Shown here: positions 1 to 20,500 of the stretch, one piece after another
Numbering within the stretch: position 1 is the stretch's first letter
Layout: the number at the start of each line of letters is the position of its first letter
Notes under the pieces: model-generated
The model's input: only the letters and a program-made list of their open reading frames with translations
What the model was told of the DNA's origin: nothing
The model's database searches: none
NCBI GenBank assembly: GCA_003991915.1
Contig: RQTK01000323.1
Coordinates: forward strand, 1 to 64,000
DNA from: Elysia chlorotica
Taxonomy: Eukaryota > Mollusca > Gastropoda > Plakobranchidae
Direction: 5' to 3'
DNA: 64,000 bases
Position numbers and translations under genes: made by a program

Positions 1-769
<769 letters not shown>

Positions 770-1697
770 AAAACAATCAAAATGAAGTTGTAGGTAGCCA
801 GGACAAAGTAGATCCACCTTGTTTTATACCATTACAAACTAGTGAAACTACATTACTACTTTATATGATTGTAAAATAATACATGCAACGGATTACTCTC
901 TGTGTAAACTTGGTATAGTTGCACTTGTATGTAGGCCCATATCCTCTTTGTCATTCATGGTGTAAAGGAGATGAACGTTTAAGCCCATTTTATTATATTG
1001 TGTTCCGCAAAATCTGTGTTACATGGTAGGATATACTCTCAAATCAATACCAGCATTGTAACCATTGCGAGTCAACATAGACATAACCATTAAATTGTGT
1101 TACGTCCGTTATCAAACACAATTTTAGAAATGTGTCTTATCCCCCTTGATAAAACATGTTATTTATAAAAGTATATTTAAAATTATAAATCAAAAGAAAA
1201 ATGTTACATTATAATGTCGTTTTTGTTTTGTTTTGTTTCTAAACCAAAAATCATCATGACATAATTCCAAAAATGTATTCAATCATAGAACATACAAAAT
1301 ATTATTATAAATGTATTTTCTATTGAACACCTCGTAACTGGTTTTACAAATGCATACTTTTTATACACTCACTATTTTCCTCCCTGTCGCATTAAGATCA
1401 TACTTTTAGGGACCATTTCTAAAACTGGGGGAGGTGGATGGGGGAGTGGCAATCCGAGTGGTTACTTAAAAAAAATCAAAATTTGAACAAAAACAATAAG
1501 CTTAGTAACTGTGCTAGCCTAACTTTATATAGATAAACGCTTAATAATATTAAAATTATGACCCTATGCTACAAGGCTACATCTGTGTGTTTTTTGTTGT
1601 TTTTTAACTTTTTGTATTGTTGTTTTTAAATTAATTAAAACATATTTGTACTGTATAGTCAATTTTTTTAACAGTCCTTATACGCATTGTTTCATTT
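770..1697. other. Intergenic AT-rich DNA, nothing recognised
   Basis: AT-rich sequence without a reading frame, repeat or RNA gene that I can support. Confidence 0.6.
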
Positions 1698-2017
1698 CAC
1701 CTTCTGTGTACTTTGAGGGGGGCGCGGTGGTCCAGGGGTAGAACATCGGCTTCCGATGCAAAATGTCCCGAGTTAGAATCCTGGCGGTTGCGTTCTCTAC
1801 TGGTTGGGTCGGTGTCAGTATAATGTGACTGGCTGAGACAGGAGTCATGGTATCCCCGCCCTGTCTCGTGTGTGGCAGCACATAAAATTGTCAGACGTCC
1901 GTCTTGGGGCCCGTCCACAATATAGCCTATATAGTGCTGATGTTGGACGTTAAAACCAACTCAACTCAACTGTGTAATATTTGGGGATGTGGTTTATCGC
2001 ACCTTCTGTGTACTTTG
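1698..2017 (+). mobile_element. tRNA-derived SINE with 18-bp target-site duplication
   Basis: A complete copy of the SINE family that recurs in this window. The head resembles a tRNA gene: an A-box-like TGGTCCAGGGGTAGAAC near 1730 and a B-box-like GAGTTAGAATCC near 1770. The body carries the family signature GACAGGAGTCATGGTATCC, then GTGTGGCAGCACATAAAATT, and the tail has GTTGGACGTTAAAACC with CAACT repeats. The 18-bp sequence CACCTTCTGTGTACTTTG is found at both 1698-1715 and 2000-2017, as expected for a target-site duplication left by LINE-type integration. The match is perfect, so this is probably a young insertion. Confidence 0.9.
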
Positions 2018-2483
2018 TGTTTTTGTAAGGTTTGTAGTACAATTCATGTTCTACTGAAAAATTATGACGGTGTAAAAGAATTCGCCTGGCGAGCGATTTT
2101 TAGACCCGCAGTTTATGATTTCATCCTTGTTTCGTAAAATTTCGACACATTTTGTCTGAGTTCGACGAAAATCGTCTGGTCTGGTTGGGTTTCGACAAAA
2201 AGCAGTCCAGAGTTTCGTCAAGTTTTGAACGGGTTTTGGTGAGTTAACAGGTTTCGACAAAAAATAGCAAAAATCGAGCAGAGCGGGTGGCAAGATTTCC
2301 ATCTCAGCTGGCCACAGTTCAGTTATTGTATTGGCACTGATACAACCAGTAGGACATTAGGTGGAATGATAGGGCTTCGAACAAGTGAATATTGATTATT
2401 AGCCGTGTGGTCCACCACCAAATGGGGGAGGGGGGAGAGAGAAGCAATTAAATATTATAATGACCCATTTGATAGCTTCATAG
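2018..2483. other. Intergenic DNA with short degenerate repeats
   Basis: Between about 2120 and 2270 there are several degenerate copies of a GTTTCGACAAAA-like word. No gene recognised. Confidence 0.4.
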
Positions 2484-2693
2484 CAGTCCAAAGACTGACA
2501 TCTACTCTGACAATTTTAAGTGCTGCCACACACGAGACAGGGCGGGGATACCATGACTCTTGTCTCAGCCGGGCACATTAAACTGACACCGACCCAACCA
2601 GTAGAGAGTGAAATCGCCAGGTCTCGAACCACAGACCTTCTGCGCCAGAAACCGGTGTTGTACTCCAGGGCTACAGCACCACCCTAGGGCCCT
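2484..2693 (-). mobile_element. SINE copy, minus strand, tail truncated
   Basis: Reverse-strand copy of the same SINE. The body signature (GAGACAGGGCGGGGATACCATG on the plus strand, shortened here to its core GGGCGGGGATACC) and the tRNA-like head ending near 2690 are recognisable, but the CAACT tail end is missing. Confidence 0.85.
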
Positions 2694-4305
2694 GAAGGTA
2701 GCTGAAATGTGGCTCCATAAGAGAATGCTCAGAATCTCGTGGACGTCAAATGAAACTGTTCTACAGGAAAATAACACACAAACATCTTTTATTTTTAAAT
2801 TCATATGTGCCAAGCTATCTTTTTTTAAAATGTGATTACTACAGGTAAGAAGAAAAGCTGAAAAATCTTATGATAACTCTAATGATTAAAGGGATGAGCA
2901 GCAAGGGAAAATAGCGAGAAAAGATAATGAGAGATAACCAATGGCTAAACATTAGAAAAGTGACGGATGCATTGAAATCAGCTAAGTATCGTAAAGTGTG
3001 GAGGGGTTTTATCACCAACGCTATGAAGCACGGGACTTGATGGATGGATAAATTCAGTTTATGAATCCCCCAGTTGAAAAATTTCTTTGTAATGATTTTT
3101 TTTTACACTTAGCAGAACAATTTTATCTAACAAGTCCAAAAACGTTCCACGACTGAAATTGACAACGCTTGCCTTTCTTTTCCCTACTTAACTTTTCAGA
3201 AAATCTCTTTCAAACATTTTGAAGGAAGAAAAAAAAGACTCCCCTAAACATGCAACAAAACGACCATACTTAAAAAAAAATCTACATCCTAGTAATTTGG
3301 GCCAGTTAACTTAAAAACTGTAATACATGTAAATAGATAAATTACATTTGAGAACTCTGCCTTTCCCCTCCAGCTATACACGTGTATGAATAAATATAAC
3401 CAAACTATTATAATCTCAGTCACATATTGCAAAATTGAATAGTTTTATTACATGTGTGAAACTTCTTTTTATTTTGATAAATTCAAATCGATAATTACAT
3501 GTGTGAAACTTCTTTTTATTTTGATAGACGTTTATATTTCTCTTTATTTAACTAGCAATTTTTGTCACAAATATTTCACTAAAAACAGCAATAATATGGT
3601 TAGATTTGGTTTTATTCTCAAAGTGCATTTTGTGTAACAATTAAATTGTTCATGTAGATGCAGAAGTAACAACAAAAAAAAGTTTAATTACATCTTGTAT
3701 TCACATTGAATTTATGAAATTACCTCTATAATAACAAAAACATCAAATTTATCAGTATAAAAGTGGTATTCTCATGACATACACCGAACATCAGGTTAAG
3801 CAAACCATGCTTCATTCTACTTTCATTAACTTCGATAAAAAAAGCTCATTCCAAATACACATTTCGAATCATTTATATCTTTTACAATTGTCTTGAAATC
3901 CACATAAAAAGAATGACACTTTTCCAATAAATGCAATAAATAGATAATATTCATGTAGAATTATAATAGTGGAAGATTTGAAAACCGTCCACCTTTAGAA
4001 CTTGAACAAGTTTTAATAAGATGGATTAAAAAAATTCTATGACAAAAGATAAAAGAGGCTGATTCTGGTATTCCTTATTCATCCTTGTAAAGGTAATATC
4101 ATTATGTGAGGATCACTGTTACACATTCTCTCATCCACCAAAGTCCAGACTTTCTCTTAACATTATTCATGCATCCGCATACAAACATTATACAGTCAAA
4201 TCAATTGACTCTTACTGATTACATTTTTTTTATTAGAAAAAACAGTGCAATGTCTAAGCTAACTATCACAATAATGAAAATCATAACATGGTATGTTCAT
4301 TACTA
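2694..4305. other. Intergenic AT-rich DNA and ECH1 3' flank
   Basis: AT-rich sequence. A 34-bp word containing ATTACATGTGTGAAACTTC is repeated in tandem at about 3448-3525. The part nearest 4305 is probably the ECH1 3' UTR. No other gene seen. Confidence 0.5.
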
Positions 4306-10867
<6,562 letters not shown>

Positions 10868-13300
10868 CTGTTTGGAAGATTACTACGTTTTATTTTTCTA
10901 CTTTCACCATGTATTTTTAAAATCACAAAGAGTCTTGGTCTTATATTACAGACAATATATACACATAAGAAATGAATAAATCTAGATGAAGATTGACAAA
11001 AAAGCACCACAATGAGCACCAACCATTGTAAATGATGGGCTGAAATATGTTAGATGATGACTAAAGTAAAATATATATGTATATATATATATAATATATA
11101 AACAACTTTAATATATATATATATTAATATAAAGTCATGTTATTTAAACTTTCAATTCTCAAAACACCTTATAACAACAAAAGTGAAAATATATATTTAT
11201 TTTAGCATATATGAAATACCTCCAAGTCAATTGGACTATTAATTTAAACAACGCAAGTAATATGAAATGCAAGACGGAAACTAGCCACAGATGAATTTGT
11301 GTCATTTTGTTTTAATCAATATTTACCAAAGTCTTTTTTTTGCAGAAATCAACTGCATCTCAATAATTAGGTTCAAATAAAATTAACAACCAGCTCAAGC
11401 AACTTTGAAAATCACAAAAATCTTCATTCATGATTCAAGATCTTGTAAACTTATTTATTTTTAAATATTTTGAATCCTTAACATTAACTTTCTGGTTGAT
11501 TAAAAATTGAATTCATCTTTTACTTGATTTGAGAAAAGATTTTGAAGCCTGCTGTCCCAGAAGTCGCAGTGATGTTCGCAAACCCGAAAACATTATAAGT
11601 TCTCACACAGTGGATGTTACAAGTACTCTGGTATATATCAAAAGAAAAATCAGTAGATCTTCAAAAAGAGTATTTGAAAGATGAAGTACAGTTGACAAAT
11701 TAAAATGCAAAGAATTAATTTTATAAAAAACAATTTCTAAAACAGACAAAAAGTTGCTATGGATAGTGCAAGACAATATATTATATACTGTTAATATACT
11801 GTTGTAATAAATTGCAAGCTCAAATTTTATCAATATTCAAGGAAAAAGAAATGTTCTTTGCTTCAATTTTAGAAGTTTTTAAACATTAAAATATGCCCCT
11901 GTCAGTCCTTACAGTCCTAATGGCTCAGATGTAGTAACTTTGAATTGTAAATAATCTTTAAATCTTGAAGGGAAAAAAAGTTGGAGTTCTAACATGATTT
12001 ATAAACCCTATACCCAAATCTAACAAAATTTAAAGATAGATATCTTGATCTAGTCAAGAATGCATTTGATAATAGAGAATTTCTTAACAATTGCACGTTT
12101 GTAACTTAATCCAAAGGTGGTGAACAATATTTGAATTCAAGCTCATAAAAAACATAATTTATAATAATGTAGACAAAATTCCGTCAAATTCCACCAGACC
12201 ATGGGGCAACTTAAAACGATTTTATTATCTTCTCTCGGCTAGATGCTGCTCTCCACGCGTTGTCCAAAGTTTTCTTTCCACAGCTCATGCCCATGGATTT
12301 ATTTGAGAGCACGCACTACTGCTGCTGCTCACTCAGATTTTAGATCCTAATTTACAAAAATACAGTGGCTGAATATGGCTAGCTGGGGCAGAAAATGTTG
12401 CTTGGATAGTCACCGCTAAAGCAGATAGAGTGCATCTAAGTGTTGGCTCACCATATACTTACAGTGATGAAAAAGTGAAAACGCAGCCCTCATTAGACTT
12501 TGTCCCTAAGAAAGTTTGAGATTACATCGATGTGACGTTTACGAAACTTTGTTTAGTTTCAGAATAATATTTTTTAAGAGTGGTCTCCCCAGACTCCCCG
12601 GTGTTTTGTATGAGGATGTTCTGTTTGTTTTATTGAGCCTCTTGCCTCTGGTTTACTTTTACGGTTGATTTTGCGCAAGGTGAAGATAGAATAATTATTT
12701 TAAATACTATATCTGATACATGTAGTAGAAACTAAAAATTTTCCCATTTCAACCACTATCTGTTTTTGTTTAACCACCTACAAGTCTGTAACAGAATTAC
12801 GCGAAAGAGATACGCGACCATCAGTGTATAATTTGTTTGTTGGTGCTGGGGTTGTGCCTTCAAGCACAAAGGAAAGTAAGGGACAATTAATTATGTTTAA
12901 AAGTAGAGTGAACATACTTCTAGAGAGTTTTCCCCTCTGATCAGAGGTTATTTTCAACTCACTCAAATCGACAATATTAACATTGAAGTCATCATGTAGG
13001 GCCTACTGCCACGCGTATTTGTCTTTGTATACATGTCTACTGCCTTAGTAGAGTCCACGATCTAATTTTAAAAAGGAGTGTGGGTGCTACATGAGATTCA
13101 AAAACTAATATTTTAGGCAAAGTCAGTAAGGTGGACACAAATTTCCGTAAAAAGTCAAAGGGGCCTATATCGTTTAAACACTTCGCATCGTCCTGCGCAC
13201 TCCGTTTCAAAACAGGATCCGCGGTCTTGAACCACAATAAAAAAAAAAAGCCTTTTCCCCAAAATTTAAAAACAGCGTCTGACAAATTTTTCCTACTATT
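10868..13300. other. ECH1 upstream or first-intron DNA
   Basis: AT-rich sequence with AT dinucleotide runs at about 11070-11130. The missing ECH1 5' exon should lie here or up to 14500 on the minus strand, but I found no exon with the required phase. No other gene seen. Confidence 0.4.
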
Positions 13301-13309
13301 AGAGCACAG

Positions 13310-13556
13310 AGATGAGCTTGTGTAAGAGGTAGAACGTGGGCTTCTATTCGGGATATAAAATACATGTAGTTCGGTTCACGATCAGACGATTTGTTTGTTT
13401 GTCGGATTGGATTTTCGTCCAGTTTTGGTTGAGTCCATGCCAGTGCGGCAGGTGTTCTTGTATCCCCACAATTTATAATTGTCAGCATGCAAATTTGCTA
13501 GACGTTCTTTTTAGGACACGTCTACTAGTAACACAGTGGAGTTTAAACCAGAAGAG
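13310..13556 (+). mobile_element. Old, diverged SINE copy
   Basis: Plus-strand copy of the window's SINE family with many substitutions. The AGAGGTAGAACGTGGGCTTC head, a GGTTCACGATC B-box-like word, TTGTATCCCCACA, ATAATTGTCAGC and a GTTTAAACCAG tail occur in the family order. Confidence 0.6.
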
Positions 13557-13638
13557 AGCTCTTCACCTACTGTACAAAGACTAAGTAGAAAACCAACAGC
13601 AGATGTCTCAATCTGTCAGTGCATGTACTCAGGACTGT

Positions 13639-13970
<332 letters not shown>

Positions 13971-14484
13971 TAATAATAATAGTAATAATAATAATTTACC
14001 ACCATTTAAAACTGTCTCTATGCGCTTTACATAATACTGTTAGAAATGTGAACAAAACAGGCACATACACACAAAAAACACATTCATGTTGCAGCAATAA
14101 TAACATTTAAGTGCGTTTTTAGAATATTTTTTAGATTGCAAATTTTAGCACTTCTAGAACGTTAACTACATTCGAATACATATACTTCAAAATCTTTCAA
14201 ATTAGGGAACGTAGGGTACAATTGCCTCATAGTTATGGAAAAAGAAGCAGGCTCGATCTTCCTCTCCATCTTGCTCTTCTATTTTGCCCTCTATCTAATA
14301 TTGTCGTCTCACAAAGAAGACGCCATAATAGACTAACGTTACATTGGTTGTTTTCGTTCATGGAGACCGCAACCATCTAAATAAAATTATTCTTACGACT
14401 CCAATATCCAAAATTATTTTGCTACTGCTACAAATTTATGCATTAAGCTTATTGATAGACACTTTCGTCCAAATGAAAATCAAA

Positions 14485-14492
14485 ACTTCCGG
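14485..14492 (+). promoter_or_regulatory. ETS-type site at LEO1 start
   Basis: ACTTCCGG lies 17 bp before the LEO1 ATG (14509). ETS motifs close to the transcription start are common in TATA-less housekeeping promoters. No TATA box is seen. Confidence 0.35.
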
Positions 14493-14508
14493 CTAGAAAT
14501 AAGAAAAC

Positions 14509-17500
14509 ATGGCTGATGTTGAAGAGGTAAGAGTAGGAAACATACGAGACTGTTTGTACTTTATTTTAAATAGATGTGGATTATTGGTGTATGTCAGTTG
14601 GAACTTTTAATCATTTACTTAGTTTTAGTTTTGCCTAGTGTCTGAGGCTTAGTTTCAAGTATAGTAGGAAATATCAACGCAGATTCGATGAATCAATAAG
14701 CCGGCTAAAATAGTAGGAAATATCAACGCAGATTCAATGAGTCAATAAGCCGGCTAACATGTAGCCAGATACTGAGATAGATCTAGAAATCCAGATCTAT
14801 CTAGATTCTAGATCCAAATGTAGATTTAGACATAGAACAGACCTAAATCTAGAATTAGATAACTAATACTAATGGTTTGCTAACGATTTAGTGTTTTTAT
14901 GACTGGTTCTAAAAACTTTTTCATGACATTTCCTTTAAAAGAACCAGAAGCTGATACATTTCTCATACTGACTTTTTTTCAGTGTTTGTTGAGACTTGAG
15001 ATTCCTTGCAAAATTCTGCTCTGGTACATTATTGATCTAGAACGCTATATTTATAGCCAGGCTATTTTGGCTGCAATGGTTACTAAAATAAAAACAAAGC
15101 TTGTTAATATAATATTATGTTTATGAACATTTCAAGACTGACACTTTTACTTTTTAAACATCAAAGAGCTCACAGGGCAGCGGAAGTCCGCACAGCCAGG
15201 GGAGCCCAGCTAGTCCTGCAGGAAGTAACCATAGCAATCACAGCGGCAGTGCCCCAGGCAGTCCGGCAGCCAGTGATAACGAAAGTCACCACAGTGGAAG
15301 CCCTGCGAGGAGTCAACACAGCAACAGTCCGGCCGGCAGTCACAGAAGTGGTAAGTGGGATGATACCTCCGTTAACTACATGAATAAATATGGCTAATTA
15401 TGTTTTTAATGCCATGGCTAATGATTATTCTAGTATAGAAACTACAATTCCATAACAAGGACTGGTTTTGACTTTAGATACAAGCTAAATATCCCAGGCT
15501 TTTTTCTTTTTTTTTTTTGTTACACTTAAGGCCAACAATGCTATTTTGCAAATTAGAATGTTTCTTAGGGTGTCACTGTAAGATGACATATTTTATTTTT
15601 TTTAGATTGCTAAAATGAAGATAAATTTTATTTCAATAAATACGTTGATGTTGAATTCAAAGTATTGACATTAATTTTGACATTAATTATAGAAAGTTAA
15701 ATCGATTCTCCTTTTCACCTTCCTCTAAAAACTGAGACAGCTATCAATCAAAGATCTTGGAGATAAATCAAGACCTTCAATGACACTCAAGGAATGAAAA
15801 TAGAAAACATTTTTAAATGCATCCATTTTCCGAACAAAATGCAGACAAATTGTATTAATATTGCACAGAAAGTTAAGTTAATGTTGAATATCGCTGGAGC
15901 CATTTAGGTCAGTGAAAGCACTTAAAGCATGAATTTTTGTTTAAATTTTTCAGAAAGCCCTGCAGGTAGTCATAGAAGTGGTAGTCCCGCAGGTAGTCAT
16001 AGAAGTGGAAGCCCTACAGGTAGTCATAGAAGTGGAAGTCCTGCAGGTAGTCATAGAAGTGGAAGTCCTGCAGGAAGTCATAGAAGTGGAAGTCCTGCCG
16101 GAAGTCATAGAAGTGGTAGCCCTGCAGGAAGTCACAGAAGTGGGAGCCCTGCAGGAAGTCATAAAAGCGCAAGCCCCGCAGGCAGTCACAGAAGTGGCAG
16201 TCCCGCAGGTAGCCACCCAGGAAGCCCAGCTGGTAGCCACAGGTGACAATCATTATTCTTTTTAACTCAGTCCAACCCGTTTTGCGCCTTGTCACCTTTT
16301 GTGTATGTAAATCACCATTTTCATTTTAATAAGCTTGCTTTTGTTCTAATCACTGTTTTTTCATTGGTTTTATCGAAGAAAATGTAAAACTACTGGTTTT
16401 TACTGCTGTGTATAAGTTAAATTTATTTTGTTTTGTTTGATGTTGATTTTTATAAACATGTGTCTTGTTCTAAGCAGATATTATTTCTCTGCTGTTTTGG
16501 GAACAGGGACTTACCTTTGCCTTTTGGCTTAGGTCGGGTTGAGTTAATTTCACCATGGTAATTGCAAAGGGAAAAGAAAAAAAGCTTCTTAACTTGCTAA
16601 ATATATTTTCAAATGCATCTCTTTTTCTCTGTAGTAAATTGTAATTACTATACTTTTATTATGTGTGTATTTTATATTTCTTAACAAGCATAAATTATAT
16701 TACTTTATCACTTGTGACAAACAAGTAATATTATTGTTTTGAAAAGTCGTAAAGCCAATAAAGAAGCATTCTTTACAAAGCTGTTATACACTATGAAAAG
16801 TAAGCAATATTCTTTCAATCTCTGTCCAACAGAAGTGGGAGTCCTGCCGGCAGTCACAGAAGCAGAAGTGGAAGTCCGGCCGAAGGTCAGGCAGAGGTCG
16901 CCGGGAGTCCCGCGGGAAGTCACAGGAGTGGAAGTGCCAGTCCAGGGGGCAGCCCTGCACCAGAGGGCAAAGATCGTAGTCGGAGCGGCAGTCCTGCCGA
17001 GAAACAAGCGGCTCGAAGCAGAAGTGGAAGCCCAGCGGCCGAGAGTGATGGGGAGAAGGCAGGCGGGGCCAGCCCTGCAGGGAGCCACAAGAGCGGAGAC
17101 GGAGGAGGCAGTCCGGCCAGGAGTGGCAGGAGCGACAGTGGGAGTCCAGTAGGGCGTCGGCCAAAACAGAGAACGAAGCGGGCGGGGAGCGGCAGTCCTG
17201 AGGGGAGCCGGAGTCGCAGTGGGAGTCGGGATGGCAGTCAGCGGAGCGGGTCTGCACACAGCAGTGCCGCAGGTTGGTATCAGCAGTGATCTGGGAAGTG
17301 GTCTGAGGGGCAGGGGAGGAGGGGGGGGGTCCCAACAATGGGTACACAGCAGTGCCCTAGCTTTGCTAGCCCTGTAGTAATCTAGGAAGATTGTCTTATA
17401 CCAATCATCACCGTACTTTGCAGTAATCTTTAGGTTGTTTTTTTTTCATTTGTTCTGGAGCAGATGATTGAAATAGCATGTTATGAAATTCCTTTTAATA

Positions 17501-20500
17501 TAAACATAAGCTGGGCTTCTTTTTATTAATTCTTTTTTATTTTCTCGTCTTCTATCTGTGTTACCCAGGAAGCAGAGCCAGCAGTCCAGGCAGCGATGCC
17601 TCCGCCTCTCGTGAGTAGAAAACTTTACATTCTTAATAATGCAGTGAATGTTGGAACTACAGCAAGTAGTAGACATAATAATTTGTTTAGCAAAGCTTTT
17701 TTTTTTTTTTCAATTACACAGTGTTTGGTTCACAAACATTTGCAATGAAAGGGTTTTTTTTTTTTTATACTATTTTTTGGCAACTCGTGTCAATATACTA
17801 ATCTGTTCAGAACAACATTACACTAATACTTGCACGAGACATTCATCATGCACAGTTGACGATGAAATTCAAAATTTTCCAGGATTAAATTAAATATCAA
17901 TGGAACAGTTATTACATTCATTTAAACCAGATAAGATTTTTGCGAATAAAAAATCAGTGTACATTTATGATAACAAAAATTCAATTGATAATGTATTAAT
18001 TTTGAATAAAGTTATCTTATTTATTTGTGTAGCATGTATGTAAACTTACGGGAAGTTTTTGAAAAATTATCATTTTGTTTTATTGTAATATGTACCAGTG
18101 TCTCTCGAACTGAATAAAGAATTTCAATTTCACTTTATGCATCACACAGGCAGACGGAAACGCTCAGCGTCTGGGAGCAGGTCAGAGTCTGGCTCGGACA
18201 GCGATGGCTCCCCACGCAAGAAAAGCCGCAGGCGCAGCGGCAGCAAGAGTGGCAGCGATGATGAGAATGCTGGAGAGGGGATGGATGAGATAGACCAGGC
18301 GGAGAGAGATGCCTTGCTGCAAGAAGGTAAGTCATAAACATATGAGTAAAATTTTCCAACATATCTGTCATCCTCCTGTGCTTGTACACATGTCTAGTAA
18401 AAAAGGTGGGTCATTGCTTTTCCTATCTTCATCATAACTACACATGATCGCCATAGTACTATACGTGTACATGTATTTGGTAAGTCTTGAATCAATGATT
18501 TACTGCTAATTTTGTCAGGTTTTTTATTTTTGTTCCTTGTCATTAGTGTTTCATTTTTTTATACAGAAGCTCAATCAATCCAGAATTTTTTCTAGGTTTG
18601 ATACACTTGTTTATTATGGCGTGTTTTTCATGTTTCATTGGTGACTGTTTTCTTACGAAGTGCTATGTTGTGTGTTCTAGCGGAGATGGATCTGGCGGAT
18701 CTGAATGCGCAAGAACTGTTTGGAGATGCGGGTGACATCAGTTCTGATGAAGACGACAACACAGAGAAGGTTGTTGGTGAAGATGGAGAGGAGCGAGTTG
18801 TCAGAAGGGTAAGGCTTCAAGAGCTACGGTGGTCGGCAACTCTCTTTGCCTCAGAGATAATTTCGCTTTTGGAATACTTGCTGTTGTTTACCGTGACGAT
18901 TTTCTTCATTTATATTGTTTGTTTGTTGAACAAATAGCAAAATTAAATGCAGTGGTGTGTTTTACATGCATGATATTGAACAATGAATTATCTGAATTTA
19001 TCCCTTCATTATAATATAAGATGGATTATTTTCATGCATAACAATATTGTTTAAATTGTTTTAATTGATCCCCACCCATAGAGTGTTGTGGGTTTCAAGA
19101 TTGGATGTTAATTATTTCCTGTCTTGACCTAAATATAAGAAAATACCTTTTACTTCTTCAGGTATCATCTTCATAATCCTTTATATTCGTAAGTTTGATA
19201 TGATGCAACAAATTTCCTAACACTTTTCGCACCTCAAACCAAGTGACTCTTAAGTTTAATGACTCGTAATGAATGTAAAAAGCTGCGTGGATAGGGAAAG
19301 AGCTCAGTAGACCAAGCAGTATTTCTCACAGCACATTTATTGCTCTACTTTCTACAGCAAGGCGTTATTGATGACGAGGATGAAGAACAGAAAGAAGAGG
19401 AACCACCAGAGAACCGGATAGAGGTGGAGATTCCCCGGATAGTCACAGACCTGGGCCAGGCGCTGCACTATGTCAAGCTGCCAAACTTTCTCAGTGTGGA
19501 GACAAGGTGAGCACAGCGGGAATCATCCATGTTGATTTTATAATGCTAGCCAAATGGCTCTTCATTGGTAAATAATAAAGAAAGAAATAGTTTTTTAAAG
19601 CAATTTTGAATTAATTCTAGAAAGTCTCTAAAGATGAAAAGCAAAAAATGAGTTTCCCGAAAATCCTATTTATATATATAATTCTATATATATAGACATT
19701 GTCACCAGATGAGATTGGAATCACAGCCCTCCTGCTTGCAGCTAAGAGCACTAACCTATTGAGCTACTGGCATGTAATAGAAATAACTCCTATAATTTGA
19801 ATTGGTAAAACTTCTTAATTTTAATAATGCATAGAGCAAGACCTGTTTTACCTTCCTTTTTATTTTCCATTAAATACTGACTTTTTCTATTGTGTCCAGA
19901 CCGTATGACGCTGAGACCTATGAGGACGAGGTGGACGAGGATGAGGTTCTGGATGAGGAGGGACGGGCTCGCCTCAAGCTGCGGGTCGAGAACACTGTGC
20001 GCTGGCGGAAAAAGCTGGACGCAGATGGCAACGAAATGCTGGACGAGGAAGGGAAACCTTTAAGAGAAAGCAACGCTCGCATCGTCAAGTGGTCAGATGG
20101 AAGGTGGGTCTATTTGTTCTTTATCTCTTTATCAAATATCTCAGTTAAAATAGTCGAACAGTGTCAGCTTTGTCAGATATTCTGTTTGTAAGAACACTGT
20201 TATTTTTACTTACATTAATTTATTTATTTCAGAACCATTCCTTCATTTCAAACTTCTAAATCTTTTCTTTTAGAAATATTTTGAAACACTAAATGGCTCC
20301 TTTGCTGGAACAAAAAACTAAACCCTCTGACAGAGTGCCTAAAAAACTCTGGCCATATAGAGTTACGTTTAACTCCTTTGTTATACTCAATATTTTTTAA
20401 AGAAATCATGTTGGTTTTTTTATTGCATTCCTTTGCTTACGTTCTGTGTTATTAAGGTAATTACTTTCCTGTAAAAACCTTGCAGCATGTCCCTACACCT

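Noticed and set aside
1720..1790. tRNA gene at SINE heads (also near 62250, 24670, 19715, 30040)
   Set aside because: A- and B-box-like words are present, but I could not fold a full cloverleaf with a sound anticodon stem and acceptor stem, and the sequence continues into the SINE body.
2051..2302. 83-residue minus-strand frame
   Set aside because: Lies over degenerate GTTTCGAC-type repeats and resembles no family.
14316..14326. ATG GCG TCT TCT TT/GTGAGA on the minus strand as the ECH1 first exon
   Set aside because: Good position and donor, but it ends in phase 2, whereas the first recognised ECH1 exon needs an upstream exon ending in phase 1.
15950..17347. Long antisense frames rich in Ser/Thr/Cys opposite LEO1 exons 3 and 4
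   Set aside because: Mirror of the GC-rich GSPAGSHRS repeat; the plus-strand frame is the one with splice sites and family similarity.
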